From UBA6022 sp032154105 (GTDB lineage Bacteria; Patescibacteriota; Saccharimonadia; Saccharimonadales; Saccharimonadaceae), in NCBI GenBank assembly GCA_032154105.1, contig JALDYI010000004.1:1-64000 (forward strand): DNA of 64,000 nucleotides, read 5' to 3'. Positions 49,878 to 58,592 of this stretch are shown here, one piece after another (within the stretch, counting starts at the first letter, position 1; each line of letters opens with the position of its first letter). A model generated the notes under the pieces. The model was not told the DNA's origin and did no database searches. It saw nothing but the letters and a program-made list of their open reading frames with translations. A program made the translations under genes and the position numbers.

Positions 49878-51152
49878 ATGATGAAACTTTCTCGTACGAG
49901 GATAAAAAAGAAACTCTATCTTGTGGTAGCGAGCTATTTCCGCTTTTTTGCGGCTGCTTCGCTGCGACGATGGCACCCTCGTGTTGTGGCGGTGACAGGT
50001 TCGGTTGGTAAGACAACACTCTTAAACCTGCTTGAGGTGCAGCTTGGTGGCCGCGCGCATTATTCGCACAACGCCAACAGCTCGTACGGTATCGCGTTTG
50101 ATATTCTCGGCATGACCGGTGTGACCGGTTCGAAGTTGAAGTGGCTGTACTTATTTATTGCGGCGCCACTACGCTCGCTTTTTTTTGCCCACAGCGAACA
50201 ATTTTATGTTGTTGAGATTGATGGCGAACGGCCGAAAGAGACAGAATTTTTGGCGTCGTGGCTAAAGCCTGAGGTGACACTATGGGTGAGTGTCGGGCGA
50301 ACACACGCCGTATATTTTGACGATCAAGTAAAGCACGGTCTCTACCCGACGGTCGAAGATGCAATTGTGCACGAATTCGCATGGTTACCAAAACACACAA
50401 CAAACCTCGTGGCATACGACGGCGACAATAGCCTTTTGCAAACTACCATGGCGACAATAGACAATGTGTCGAGTGCTGCCGTGTATAGCTCAAGTCTGAC
50501 GCGCTACAAGGCATGGGCGCATAAAACCGAGTTGACAGTAAACAGTCATGAGTATGTGTTCTCGCAGCCAATGCCCCGCGAAGTGTACATTCAACTGGCC
50601 CTTCTATCTGAGTTTGCCGCGTATCTTGGTGAGGCGCCGGTGACTGATCTGTCGTCCTACGTACAGCCGCCAGGACGAAGTAATTTTTACGAGGGCAAGC
50701 GCGGTGTTAAGTTGATCGATAGCAGCTATAACGCGCACCTTATCAGTATGGAATCGGTCATAGGTTTATTCCGAGAGCTTCAGGCTGATCATAAGTGGAT
50801 TGTAATCGGCGACATGGTTGAACAGGGTGTGGGCGAGGCTGATCAGCACGAGAAGTTGGGACGATTGCTACGCGCGGCCGATTTTGAGCGCTATATCCTC
50901 GTGGGACGACGTACGCAAAAACACACGTTGCCAGAGCTTGATCCGGCAAAGACGGTCTCATTCTTGCACCCGAAAGACGCTGCTATCTATCTTGATCAAC
51001 GCACAACAGGCGGTGAAACAATTTTATTTAAGGGTAGTCAATATCTTGAGGGTGTCGTCGAACATCTTCTGGCCGATCCAGCACAGGCGGTAACCTTGCC
51101 ACGGCAGGAAAAGGCGGCCAAGAAGCGACGCGCAAGCTGGGGGCTGGCATGA
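49878..51152 (+). CDS. murF: MurF-like Mur ligase
   Basis: 424 residues. An N-terminal basic amphipathic stretch (KKKLYLVVASYFRFFAAASLRRW) replaces the normal substrate domain. Then come the ATP loop VVAVTGSVGKTTLLNLL and YSHNANSSYGIAFDILGM. The DSSYNAHLISMESVIGL block corresponds to MurF DDSYNANP. It would add the last dipeptide (often D-Ala-D-Ala) to the precursor. A second ATG follows directly at 49881. Its stop overlaps the hydrolase start by four bases. Specificity is inferred by family only. Confidence 0.82.
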   Translation: MMKLSRTRIKKKLYLVVASYFRFFAAASLRRWHPRVVAVTGSVGKTTLLNLLEVQLGGRAHYSHNANSSYGIAFDILGMTGVTGSKLKWLYLFIAAPLRSLFFAHSEQFYVVEIDGERPKETEFLASWLKPEVTLWVSVGRTHAVYFDDQVKHGLYPTVEDAIVHEFAWLPKHTTNLVAYDGDNSLLQTTMATIDNVSSAAVYSSSLTRYKAWAHKTELTVNSHEYVFSQPMPREVYIQLALLSEFAAYLGEAPVTDLSSYVQPPGRSNFYEGKRGVKLIDSSYNAHLISMESVIGLFRELQADHKWIVIGDMVEQGVGEADQHEKLGRLLRAADFERYILVGRRTQKHTLPELDPAKTVSFLHPKDAAIYLDQRTTGGETILFKGSQYLEGVVEHLLADPAQAVTLPRQEKAAKKRRASWGLA

Positions 51153-51844
51153 GCAAGAAATTATATATCGTCCACGGCTGGACGTATTCGATCGAACCGT
51201 GGACAGCGACTGTCTCGATTCTTCGCTCTGAAGGTGTAGAGGTAAAACAGCTACGCGTGCCAGGACTCACAGACCCAAGTGATAAGGTGTGGACAATCGA
51301 TGAGTACGTCGAGTGGCTACGCGGCGAGATTGCCGATGATCCGAATCCGACAGTACTCGGGCATTCGAACGGTGGACGCATCTCCCTCAATCTTTTGTCG
51401 GCAACCCCTGATCGATATAAGAAGCTCATTCTACTCAATAGTGCGGGTGTCTACGAGAATCCTGGTGCGGTCTCGTTGAAGCGCCGAGTGTTTCGATTTG
51501 CGTCAAAAGCCCTGTCTCCGCTTCGACGTATTCCACTGGCTCGCAAGGTGGTATATCGGCTGCTTGGGGCTGGTGACTACAACCAGGCGCCGCCGAACAT
51601 GAAACAGACGCTCCATAACATGCTCGAGAGTGATAAGAATCTAGCAATTGAATCTGTAACGACGCCAGCCACGATACTGTGGGGCAGGAAAGATACAACG
51701 ACACCGATTGGTCAGGGGCGAAAGATGGCGAAATTATTGCCACATGCGCAGCTGCATGAATTTGACGATTGGGCGCATGCACCGTATATTACGCATCCAA
51801 ATGAGCTAGCCACGGCAATTCTCGCTGCGCTGGAGGAGAAATAA
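51149..51844 (+). CDS. Alpha/beta hydrolase
   Basis: 231 residues. YIVHGWT carries the HG oxyanion region; nucleophile elbow GHSNGGR (Ser near residue 73); catalytic Asp likely in LWGRKDTTTPIG, and His in DDWAHAPYI near 210. Substrate unknown. Embedded in a wall-synthesis operon (overlaps on both sides), so it may trim or transfer on wall or lipid precursors. Confidence 0.88.
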   Translation: MSKKLYIVHGWTYSIEPWTATVSILRSEGVEVKQLRVPGLTDPSDKVWTIDEYVEWLRGEIADDPNPTVLGHSNGGRISLNLLSATPDRYKKLILLNSAGVYENPGAVSLKRRVFRFASKALSPLRRIPLARKVVYRLLGAGDYNQAPPNMKQTLHNMLESDKNLAIESVTTPATILWGRKDTTTPIGQGRKMAKLLPHAQLHEFDDWAHAPYITHPNELATAILAALEEK

Positions 51845-53022
51845 TGCTATTTCAGTCAATCGGAGCGCACTATTCGTACGGCGCCGCGCTTCGACATTTC
51901 TTTACGATTGGCGGCAAGGGTTCGGTGCGAGCACTCGAGATTGCGCTCGCAAAGCAATATACAGGTGAAGTAGCACTCTATAATAAGGGTCGCGCGGCGC
52001 TTGCTGAGGCAATTCGCATAGCGACGGGCGGCAAGGGTAAGGTGGCGATCAGCGGACTGACTTGCTATAGCGTCGTTCAAGCTGTTGAGGCAGCTGGTTG
52101 CACGCCTGTCTATGTCGACATCCGTACTTCCGACCTTCATTTTGGCCCAAGTGAGCTTGAGGCGGTTTTTGCGAAACATACTGATATTGCGGCGGTGGTT
52201 GTGCAGAATATGCTCGGTATTCCGTGCGATATTGTCGGCATTGAAGCAGTGGCAACGGCCCATCGTGCACTTTTGATTGAGGATTTGGCGCACTCTGCCG
52301 GTGCGCAGTATAGTGATGGGCGTGAAGTCGGGACGGTGGGTGATATAACGATGCTGTCGTTTGGGCGTGATAAGGCGATCGATACGGTGAACGGCGGCGC
52401 ATTGATCGTTCGCCGGCCAGAGCTGATCGTTCAGCTGCGCGCTGCCTCGAACCAGCCTGTCTTTTTCGTGCAACTGAGAGATCGTCTCTATCCGCTGCTT
52501 GCTTGGCATGTGCGTACATTGTCTCGTATAAAGCTTGGCCTTCCGCTCCTTTCGCTGGCGAGCAGGCTAAAGTTGACGACTCGTTCGGCTGATGGTGATG
52601 TCGACGTCACCACGGCACTACCGGGCTGGCAAGCAAGGCGCGCTTTGCAGGAGCTTGCTACTATGGACCAGCGAACTGCGCTACGCCGCGAGAAACGCAA
52701 GCTGTATATAGATGCTTTGGGGCGGCATATGCCAGAAGCCGCTCTCGATGGCGGCGTTGTGCCGATTCGCGTGCCGCTGCTTGTGAATAATCGTGATGCC
52801 GTTTTGGTTGCCCTGAAAAAACAACAACTCTTCGTCCAGGACACGTGGTACGATGTGCCGGTTTCGCCAGTTCGTTTTTATGATAAAACGCACTACATCG
52901 AAGACAATTGCCCGGTGGCCGTCGACGTGGCGGGGCGGATTATTAATCTGCCGACTCATAAGTACGTCACGCCGGAGCAAGCTGTTCAGATGGCGCAAAT
53001 TATTACCGAGGAGGCGCGCTAA
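51844..53022 (+). CDS. DegT/DnrJ/EryC1-family PLP aminotransferase-like protein
   Basis: 392 residues. Fold type I sugar/amino-acid aminotransferase features: VAISGLTCYSVVQAVEAAGC, the cofactor strand LLIEDLAHSAGAQY, and SFGRDKAIDTVNGGAL, where the Lys is the likely Schiff base. Middle and C-terminal halves are typical but diverge. Members usually transaminate nucleotide-linked keto sugars. Its position between Mur ligases and Fem enzymes is unusual and suggests a wall-precursor substrate. Coupled to both neighbours by one-base overlaps. Confidence 0.84.
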   Translation: MLFQSIGAHYSYGAALRHFFTIGGKGSVRALEIALAKQYTGEVALYNKGRAALAEAIRIATGGKGKVAISGLTCYSVVQAVEAAGCTPVYVDIRTSDLHFGPSELEAVFAKHTDIAAVVVQNMLGIPCDIVGIEAVATAHRALLIEDLAHSAGAQYSDGREVGTVGDITMLSFGRDKAIDTVNGGALIVRRPELIVQLRAASNQPVFFVQLRDRLYPLLAWHVRTLSRIKLGLPLLSLASRLKLTTRSADGDVDVTTALPGWQARRALQELATMDQRTALRREKRKLYIDALGRHMPEAALDGGVVPIRVPLLVNNRDAVLVALKKQQLFVQDTWYDVPVSPVRFYDKTHYIEDNCPVAVDVAGRIINLPTHKYVTPEQAVQMAQIITEEAR

Positions 53023-54032
53023 TGTATCAGGCTCGCGCGATCACAAAAGAACTTTGGGATGGTTTTGTTGCCTCGTATGACGCTGCTAACTTTTTGCAGT
53101 CGTGGGAGTGGGGAGACTTGCACCAGACGCTCGGCGACACGGTGTATCGCCAGGGAATTTATAAGGATGAAATGCTTGTTGGTGTCCTGCTCGGTATTGT
53201 TAAGGATGCTCGACGCGGTCGCTATCTTGAAGTGCCCGGCGGTCCGCTCATTGATTGGGCTGACGACGCGGCTGTCTCGTGTGCGACCACCGAGCTTCGC
53301 CGGCTAGCAAACAAAGCTCGCTGCGTGTTTGTACGCCTGCGTCCACAATTAGCCGATAGTTCTCTTAACCGCGATCTTTTAAAAAGCCATCAGTTTACGC
53401 TCGCTCCCATGCATCTTCATGCCGAGCATACGAATATTCTCGACGTAACGGCAACCGAGGATGAGCTACTCGCAGGCATGCGCCGACAAACACGCTATGA
53501 GGTGCGTCGGGCCGACAAGCAACATATTACTGTCAGTTGGGCGTCGGATGCAGCGGCAATCGAGGAATTCTACACGGTTCAGGCCGATACGGCTCGCCGA
53601 CAAGGCTTTATTCCACCATCTCGCGCATTTCTTGATGCGCAACTTGCTGCATTTGGCGATAAACTGCGAGTGTATCGGGCGGAAAAGGACGGTCAACTTC
53701 TCACGCTTGCACTAATCATTTTCTATGGACAGGAGGCCGAGTATCACGAAGGGGCAAGTACACCCGAGGCTCGTTCGCTTCCTGGCGCTTACGCCGTGCA
53801 GTGGCGAGCAATCCGCGATGCCAAGGTGCTAGGGATAACGCGTTACAACTTCTGGGGCATCGCGTATACAAATGACCCGAAGCATCGCTACGCCGGTGTC
53901 ACCACTTTCAAACGTGGCTTCGGTGGTGAGGATATCACCTATCTTCCGGCGCACGACCTGGTGATAGACCGGCTGAAATACACTAAAAACTGGATTATTG
54001 AGACAATTCGTAAAAAAGTAAGGAAATTATAA
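53022..54032 (+). CDS. FemAB-type peptidoglycan bridge transferase (A)
   Basis: 336 residues. N-terminal NFLQSWEWGDLHQTLGDTVYR is the Fem/FemX opening. MRRQTRYEVRRADKQ is the acceptor-side block, and NFWGIAYTNDPKHRYAGVTTFKRGFGG the C-terminal signature. It probably adds an amino acid to the stem-peptide side chain. TAATG overlap with the aminotransferase; the next paralogue also starts in a TAATG overlap. Confidence 0.92.
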   Translation: MYQARAITKELWDGFVASYDAANFLQSWEWGDLHQTLGDTVYRQGIYKDEMLVGVLLGIVKDARRGRYLEVPGGPLIDWADDAAVSCATTELRRLANKARCVFVRLRPQLADSSLNRDLLKSHQFTLAPMHLHAEHTNILDVTATEDELLAGMRRQTRYEVRRADKQHITVSWASDAAAIEEFYTVQADTARRQGFIPPSRAFLDAQLAAFGDKLRVYRAEKDGQLLTLALIIFYGQEAEYHEGASTPEARSLPGAYAVQWRAIRDAKVLGITRYNFWGIAYTNDPKHRYAGVTTFKRGFGGEDITYLPAHDLVIDRLKYTKNWIIETIRKKVRKL

Positions 54033-55054
54033 TGAGCAAGCACATAGTCGATATTACGAGCAAAGAGATCTGGGATACTTTCGTTGAGAGTCATCCTGAA
54101 GCGAATTTTTTGCACGCCTGGCAATGGGGTGAGTTTCATATCTCTCGGGGTAAAACAGTCGTTCGTCGTGGTGTGATGAGTGGCGACACGCTTATTGGCG
54201 TGTATGAGGGGGTTGTCGAGACAGCCCGGCGCGGGACGCATCTATCGATTGCAGGTGGGCCGATTGTTGACTGGAAGGATAACAAGACAGTTCAGTTGCT
54301 TCGTGACGATATGCTTGAGCAGGGGAAGGCGCACGGCTGCGTTTTCGTACGCGTACGCCCGCAGCTTGAGGTGACCGCTAAGGTGCTTGCACTTTTCAAG
54401 CAACTAGGCTTTAGAAAAGCGCCGATGTACCTCAGTGTTGAGCTGGCTGGTGTACTCGATCTTACGCTTAATGAAGAGGAGATCCTCAAAGGCATGCGTC
54501 AGCGCCTGCGCCGCGCGCTACGCAAGGCGGAAAAGAATAACATTGAGGTGGAGACAAGTACTGACCCGGCTCGAATGAAAGAATTTTATGATATCCAACT
54601 TCAGACCGCGGGTCGGCACGGCTTCGTGTCATTTAGCGAAGACTTTCTCACCAAGCAGTTTGCCGCCTTCGCCGAGTCTGGCAATGCCGTACTCTACACC
54701 GCACGCTACGAAGGTGAGGTGCTGGCTCAGAACTTTATGATTATGTACGGCAACGAAGCGTCATACCACTACGGGGTGAGCACGGAGCTCGGCACTAAAC
54801 TCTCCGGTGCGCCGCTGTTGCATATGCAGGCGATGCGAGACGCTCGTGAACGGGGTATTGAGCGCTATAATTTCTGGGGTATTGTCGATGAAGAGGATAC
54901 GAAGCATCGTTTTTACGGAGTAAGTGTGTTTAAACGCGGCTTTGGCGTACAGGAGCTGCGTTATGTCCCAGCGCATGACCTCATGATTAATCCTGCGAAG
55001 TACGCCATCACTTGGGCAATCGAGACAGCTCGTCGTAAGCAGCGGCATGTCTAG
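54032..55054 (+). CDS. FemAB-type peptidoglycan bridge transferase (B)
   Basis: 340 residues, paralogue of the preceding gene (same NFLHAWQWGEFH start, MRQRLRRALRKAEKN block, and NFWGIVDEEDTKHRFYGVSVFKRGFG end). Two sequential Fem enzymes suggest a bridge of at least two residues, since Fem enzymes usually add residues in order. Last gene of the coupled wall operon; the orphan phosphohexomutase domain follows under its own -10. Confidence 0.92.
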   Translation: MSKHIVDITSKEIWDTFVESHPEANFLHAWQWGEFHISRGKTVVRRGVMSGDTLIGVYEGVVETARRGTHLSIAGGPIVDWKDNKTVQLLRDDMLEQGKAHGCVFVRVRPQLEVTAKVLALFKQLGFRKAPMYLSVELAGVLDLTLNEEEILKGMRQRLRRALRKAEKNNIEVETSTDPARMKEFYDIQLQTAGRHGFVSFSEDFLTKQFAAFAESGNAVLYTARYEGEVLAQNFMIMYGNEASYHYGVSTELGTKLSGAPLLHMQAMRDARERGIERYNFWGIVDEEDTKHRFYGVSVFKRGFGVQELRYVPAHDLMINPAKYAITWAIETARRKQRHV

Positions 55055-55070
55055 AAGCTGAATAAAAGAA

Positions 55071-55079
55071 TGATACAAT
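55071..55079 (+). promoter_or_regulatory. Extended -10 of orphan phosphohexomutase-domain gene
   Basis: TGATACAAT; the apparent ATG at 55078 lies inside it, so the real start is the ATG at 55087, 7 bases downstream. Confidence 0.5.
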
Positions 55080-55086
55080 GGTGGTA

Positions 55087-55527
55087 ATGATTGAAGAAAC
55101 ATTTACCGCATATGACATTAGAGCAAAGTTACAAGATGGCGTTTCGCTTGAGTTCGCCTGGAACGTGGGCCGTGCGCTTGCCGAGTGGCTAACGACGACA
55201 GGCACTGTCGCTGTGGCACGTGGACAGGGTGCCAACGAAGAATTGGTCGGCGCCGTAATCGAGGGTCTTCGCCTGCAAGGGCGAGATGTGTGTGATGCCG
55301 GTTCTCGCGATAAAGAGGCGGTGGTTGCGCTTGTTCAGGCGGCTGGATATTCCGGAGCTGTGCTTGTGGCGCATGATCAGTTGACGAACGAAGTGACGAT
55401 TGAGCTTTATAAAGAAGAAGGTCATCTTGTTGATAGCGAGACTGGGCTACATGAGCTAAAGGACCTTATGGATGCCGGTAACTTCGTACCAGCGGCTATA
55501 AAAGGTGATGTTACGACGCTCGCGTAG
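55087..55527 (+). CDS. Stand-alone phosphohexomutase domain I-like protein
   Basis: 146 residues. FTAYDIRAKLQDGVSLEFAWNVGRALAEWL and VAVARGQGANEELVGAVIEGLRLQGRDVCDAG match the first domain of phosphomannomutase/phosphoglucomutase. In a full enzyme the active-site Ser lies in a TASHNP-type loop; here the equivalent is AVLVAHDQLTNEVTIELYKEEG, with no Ser. Domains II-IV are absent, and it ends at a strong terminator, so it is not a mutase. A sugar-phosphate-binding or regulatory role is possible. Confidence 0.72.
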   Translation: MIEETFTAYDIRAKLQDGVSLEFAWNVGRALAEWLTTTGTVAVARGQGANEELVGAVIEGLRLQGRDVCDAGSRDKEAVVALVQAAGYSGAVLVAHDQLTNEVTIELYKEEGHLVDSETGLHELKDLMDAGNFVPAAIKGDVTTLA

Positions 55528-55551
55528 TCTTTTGTATAGAAAATAAAACAA

Positions 55552-55599
55552 CCCCCTCGGTAGAGAAGTCGCGAAGGCGACTCGACTGTACTGAGGGGG
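55552..55599 (+). terminator. Terminator after the orphan domain gene
   Basis: 11-bp outer stem (55552-55562 with 55589-55599, one mismatch) enclosing a second hairpin (AGTCGC...GCGACT), then TTTTCTT. Confidence 0.8.
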
Positions 55600-55661
55600 A
55601 TTTTCTTCGTCTTTGCCTAGAAGCGGGCGACTAGGTAGTGCTGGTGATGTAGAATCTGGGT

Positions 55662-55859
55662 CTAGCTCGTCCTGGTACGGTTCTTCCTCTTTCGAAAGCT
55701 GAGGAAGATGAGGAGCCCGATGATGAGAACGATGACCGCGACAATCGTCACGACGTAGCCCCATACCAAGTTCCAAAGAGCTGGCAGAATAGCAAGAGCT
55801 ATTGCTACCAAGACGAGAAGGCCAAGTATGTTGCTGATCAGTCGGCCAAACTTATTCAT
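55662..55859 (-). CDS. Small two-helix membrane protein
   Basis: 65 residues from the ATG at 55859, preceded by GGAGATATC; the longer frame upstream lacks a site. Helices ILGLLVLVAIALAILPALW and VVTIVAVIVLIIGLLIFLSF, basic tail RKRKNRTRTS. Unknown function; divergent from groES. Confidence 0.65.
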   Translation of the reverse strand: MNKFGRLISNILGLLVLVAIALAILPALWNLVWGYVVTIVAVIVLIIGLLIFLSFRKRKNRTRTS

Positions 55860-55976
55860 GATATCTCCAAACTTTCGACGTGCGGCAACCAACGTATGCT
55901 GATTTCGAATGCTATAATACCATATACCTATAAGATAGTCAATTGCTGCGATATAGTAGCCCATCCAAGCGACCCA

Positions 55977-56003
55977 TTGGCACTCTCACGCAGGGAGTGC
56001 TAT
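55977..56003 (+). promoter_or_regulatory. CIRCE operator of groES-groEL
   Basis: TTGGCACTC, nine bases, GAGTGCTAT: a near-perfect CIRCE (consensus TTAGCACTC-N9-GAGTGCTAA). An extended -10 TGTTACAAT at 56018-56026 lies downstream, so the operator overlaps the expected -35 region. It predicts HrcA repression. The inverted repeat plus T run could also act as a terminator for leftover upstream transcription. Confidence 0.85.
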
Positions 56004-56063
56004 TTTTTATTCATTTTTGTTACAATAGAACTACATACAATAAAGTCATAAGGGGGAATATTC

Positions 56064-56327
56064 ATGACAAGTCCTATCAAGCCTCTTGCCAATCGAGTGG
56101 TTGCCGTGCGCGAAGTCGCAGCGACCAAGACAGCTAGTGGCATTTACCTACCTGATACTGCCAAAGAAAAGCCGACGCTTGCGAATGTCGTTGCCATCGG
56201 CAGCAATGTAAAAGAGGTAAAAGTTGGCGATAAAATCGTGTATAAAGAATACTCGACGACTGAATTAAAGATTGATGGCACCGAGTATCTTATTGTTAAA
56301 GAAGAAGATATTTTAGCAACGGCGTAA
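56064..56327 (+). CDS. groES: Co-chaperonin GroES
   Basis: 87 residues. IKPLANRVVAVREVAATKTASGIYLPDTAKEKP contains the mobile loop; VKVGDKIVYKEYSTTELKIDGTEYLIVKEEDILA is the standard C-terminal half. Forms the seven-member lid on GroEL. AAGGGGGAA precedes the ATG. Downstream groEL is 15 bases away. Confidence 0.95.
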   Translation: MTSPIKPLANRVVAVREVAATKTASGIYLPDTAKEKPTLANVVAIGSNVKEVKVGDKIVYKEYSTTELKIDGTEYLIVKEEDILATA

Positions 56328-56342
56328 AAGGAGAGAAGAGAT

Positions 56343-57983
56343 ATGGCGAAGAAAGTTTTTTATGATGACGATGCACGCACTCGCGTACTCGGTGGCGCCA
56401 AGACGCTCTACGATGCTGTGAAGGTTACGTACGGACCGAAGGGTCGTAACGTAGTGATCGCCAAAGGCTACGGCGGACCAACCGTGACGCACGACGGTGT
56501 AACGGTGGCCGAAAGCATTGATCTACCCGAGAACGACGACGAGACGCTTGGGTATAAGGTTGGTGCCGAGCTCATTAAGCAGGCAGCAAGCAAGCTGAAT
56601 AAGGTAGCGGGCGATGGTACGACCACCGTGACCGTACTGACCTATAATATTTTGAAAGAAGCCAATCGTTTGATTGCGGCTGGGCACAACCCGCAGGAGC
56701 TCCGTAAGGGGATTGAATCAGCCGGTGCTGAAGTGATTGCGGCGCTTGATGGTTTGGCCGAAAGTGTCGAGGGCAATAGTGAGCGAGTAGCAGAAGTGGC
56801 CACGATTAGCGCTGGTGATGAAAAGATTGGCCGATTGATCGCCGATGTGATCGAGAAAGTTGGCAAAGATGGCGTCGTGACCGTTGAGGCTGGCCAAGGA
56901 CTTGAGCTTGAAGCTGAAGTGGTGGAGGGCTTTAGTTTAGACCGCGGATGGGTCAGCCCATTCTTTGTGACCGATGCTGGACGCCAAGAGGCTGTCTATG
57001 AAAAGCCAGCCATCATTGTAACTGATAAGAAGATTTCGAGCGTGGCTGAATTCTTACCGATTCTTGAAAAGTTAGCTCAAGCTGGCAAGAAAGATGTGGT
57101 GCTGATTGCCGATGAAGTAGAGGGTGAAGCGCTAAGCATTTTGGTGCTTAATAAGCTCAAGGGCGTATTTAATACTGTGGCTGTGAAGGCGCCATCGTTT
57201 GGCGATCGCCGCAAGGATATCTTGCAGGATATTGCCACTTTGACTGGTGCGACACTTGTAAGTGAAGAGCGTGGGTTGTCATTCGAAACAGCTGATCTCG
57301 ACGTCGTGGGCTCGGCCCGTAAGGTGATCGTTGGTAAAGATGAGACGACGATTATTGAGGGAAGTGGTACGGTTGAAGCTATTCAGGCTCGTATGGAGCA
57401 AATTGCCAGTCAGGCTGAGCATGCCGGTAGTGAATACGATAAAGAACAGCTTGAGAAACGCGTTGCGGCACTATCGGGCAAGGTGGCTGTTATTAAGGTT
57501 GGTGGCGCAACTGAAACCGAAATTGATGAGAAGAAATTCCGTGTTGATGATGCGGTGGCCGCGACGAAAGCCGCACTGGCTGAAGGTATCGTCGCTGGCG
57601 GTGGCGTGACGCTCGTGAACTTATCGGCGACAATTAATGCTGACGGTGCTGATAGTATTAGTGCTGGTCGTCAGATCCTGAAGAATGCGTTGAAGCAACC
57701 ATTTATTCAGATCACGGCTAACGCTGGACTTAATAGCGATGCACTTTTGGCACAGGTAGAAGCGGCCGAGGCTGGCTTTGGCGTCAATGTGAATACCCCT
57801 GAAAAAGGGCTTGTTGATGTGAAGATGGACGGTGTGATCGACCCGGCTCGTGTGACAAAAGAGGCAGTGCAGAATGCAGTGTCAATCGCCAGTACGGCAG
57901 CTACTATGGGTGCACTCGTGGTAGACATTCCAGAAGCTGACGCGCCTGCGGCTGGCGGTATGCCAAGCGGCATGGGCTTCTAG
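56343..57983 (+). CDS. groEL: Chaperonin GroEL
   Basis: 546 residues, full length. VKVTYGPKGRNVVIAKGYG and GDGTTTVTVLTYNIL are the ATP-site motifs (Asp in DGTTT). VEGEALSILVLNKLKGVFNTVAVKAPSFGDRRK is in the apical domain, and EGIVAGGGVTLV in the equatorial. C-terminus GGMPSGMGF is the short Gly/Met tail. It folds proteins with GroES. CIRCE upstream. Confidence 0.97.
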   Translation: MAKKVFYDDDARTRVLGGAKTLYDAVKVTYGPKGRNVVIAKGYGGPTVTHDGVTVAESIDLPENDDETLGYKVGAELIKQAASKLNKVAGDGTTTVTVLTYNILKEANRLIAAGHNPQELRKGIESAGAEVIAALDGLAESVEGNSERVAEVATISAGDEKIGRLIADVIEKVGKDGVVTVEAGQGLELEAEVVEGFSLDRGWVSPFFVTDAGRQEAVYEKPAIIVTDKKISSVAEFLPILEKLAQAGKKDVVLIADEVEGEALSILVLNKLKGVFNTVAVKAPSFGDRRKDILQDIATLTGATLVSEERGLSFETADLDVVGSARKVIVGKDETTIIEGSGTVEAIQARMEQIASQAEHAGSEYDKEQLEKRVAALSGKVAVIKVGGATETEIDEKKFRVDDAVAATKAALAEGIVAGGGVTLVNLSATINADGADSISAGRQILKNALKQPFIQITANAGLNSDALLAQVEAAEAGFGVNVNTPEKGLVDVKMDGVIDPARVTKEAVQNAVSIASTAATMGALVVDIPEADAPAAGGMPSGMGF

Positions 57984-57996
57984 CTCTTCTTTAGAA

Positions 57997-58030
57997 ATTA
58001 AAAACTCCGCATCGTAGCGGAGTTTTTAAT
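57997..58030. terminator. Bidirectional terminator between groEL and the 152-residue gene
   Basis: 14-bp perfect stem (57997-58010 with 58017-58030), A/T-rich outer ends on both sides. Confidence 0.85.
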
Positions 58031-58042
58031 TTTCGGGTCGTA

Positions 58043-58501
58043 CTAGGCTGCTTTGTTTGAGAAGAAGTCGATTTCCTTGATGATATCAAGGAGCGCTTGA
58101 GCGCGGCGGCTATCGTCTGGGATGGCTTTGGCAGCTTCATGAGTGGCAGCGAGGAGGCTTTGGTCGTCGGTCGAGCGAATAATAAGAAGAAGTGTATCGA
58201 ACTTTTCCTCTGGTGAAACGTCAAGCTTGTCGATGAGTGGGCGAAGCTCACTTAGGGCGTCTTTCTTGATTTCTTCGAGGTCATTTACCGCTGGCATGGC
58301 AACAGGAGCAATAGCCGGCTCCTCGACGGCAGGGGCTGCAGGCTCTTCGACGACAGGTGCAACTGCCATTGGTGTTGTCTGTGTTTCTTCGAATTGAAGC
58401 CCGCTTGGCGCTTCTTCGGCTTGCTGCGTGACACCAGCAAGAACCTTCGCTAGCTCTTGGTCGTCACTAATTGGTTGTTGATTCTGCGGTTGAATATCCA
58501 T
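58043..58501 (-). CDS. Acidic soluble protein, unknown
   Basis: 152 residues. The first 70 residues are low-complexity (Gln, Ala, Pro, Glu, Val repeats such as VEEPAAPAVEEPAIAPVA). The C-terminal 80 (LEEIKKDALSELRPLIDKLDVSPEEKFDTLLLIIRSTDD...) look like a small helical domain. No family recognised. Ribosome-binding site AGAGGTGG present. Convergent with groEL; unlikely to be part of the chaperone unit. Confidence 0.7.
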   Translation of the reverse strand: MDIQPQNQQPISDDQELAKVLAGVTQQAEEAPSGLQFEETQTTPMAVAPVVEEPAAPAVEEPAIAPVAMPAVNDLEEIKKDALSELRPLIDKLDVSPEEKFDTLLLIIRSTDDQSLLAATHEAAKAIPDDSRRAQALLDIIKEIDFFSNKAA

Positions 58502-58592
58502 GGCCCACCTCTGATATTAGTACTTATGCTTCTTTACTAAATACTGTATCATAGTAGTAGTTAAACTCGCAAGTGAGTGAAGGGTGGGAAAA

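Noticed and set aside
49456..50019. 187-residue minus-strand open frame inside the MurE/MurF genes
   Set aside because: Antisense shadow of two well-supported ligase genes; sequence has no family features.
51856..52509. 217-residue minus-strand open frame inside the aminotransferase
   Set aside because: Shadow frame; the plus-strand protein shows clear PLP-enzyme motifs.
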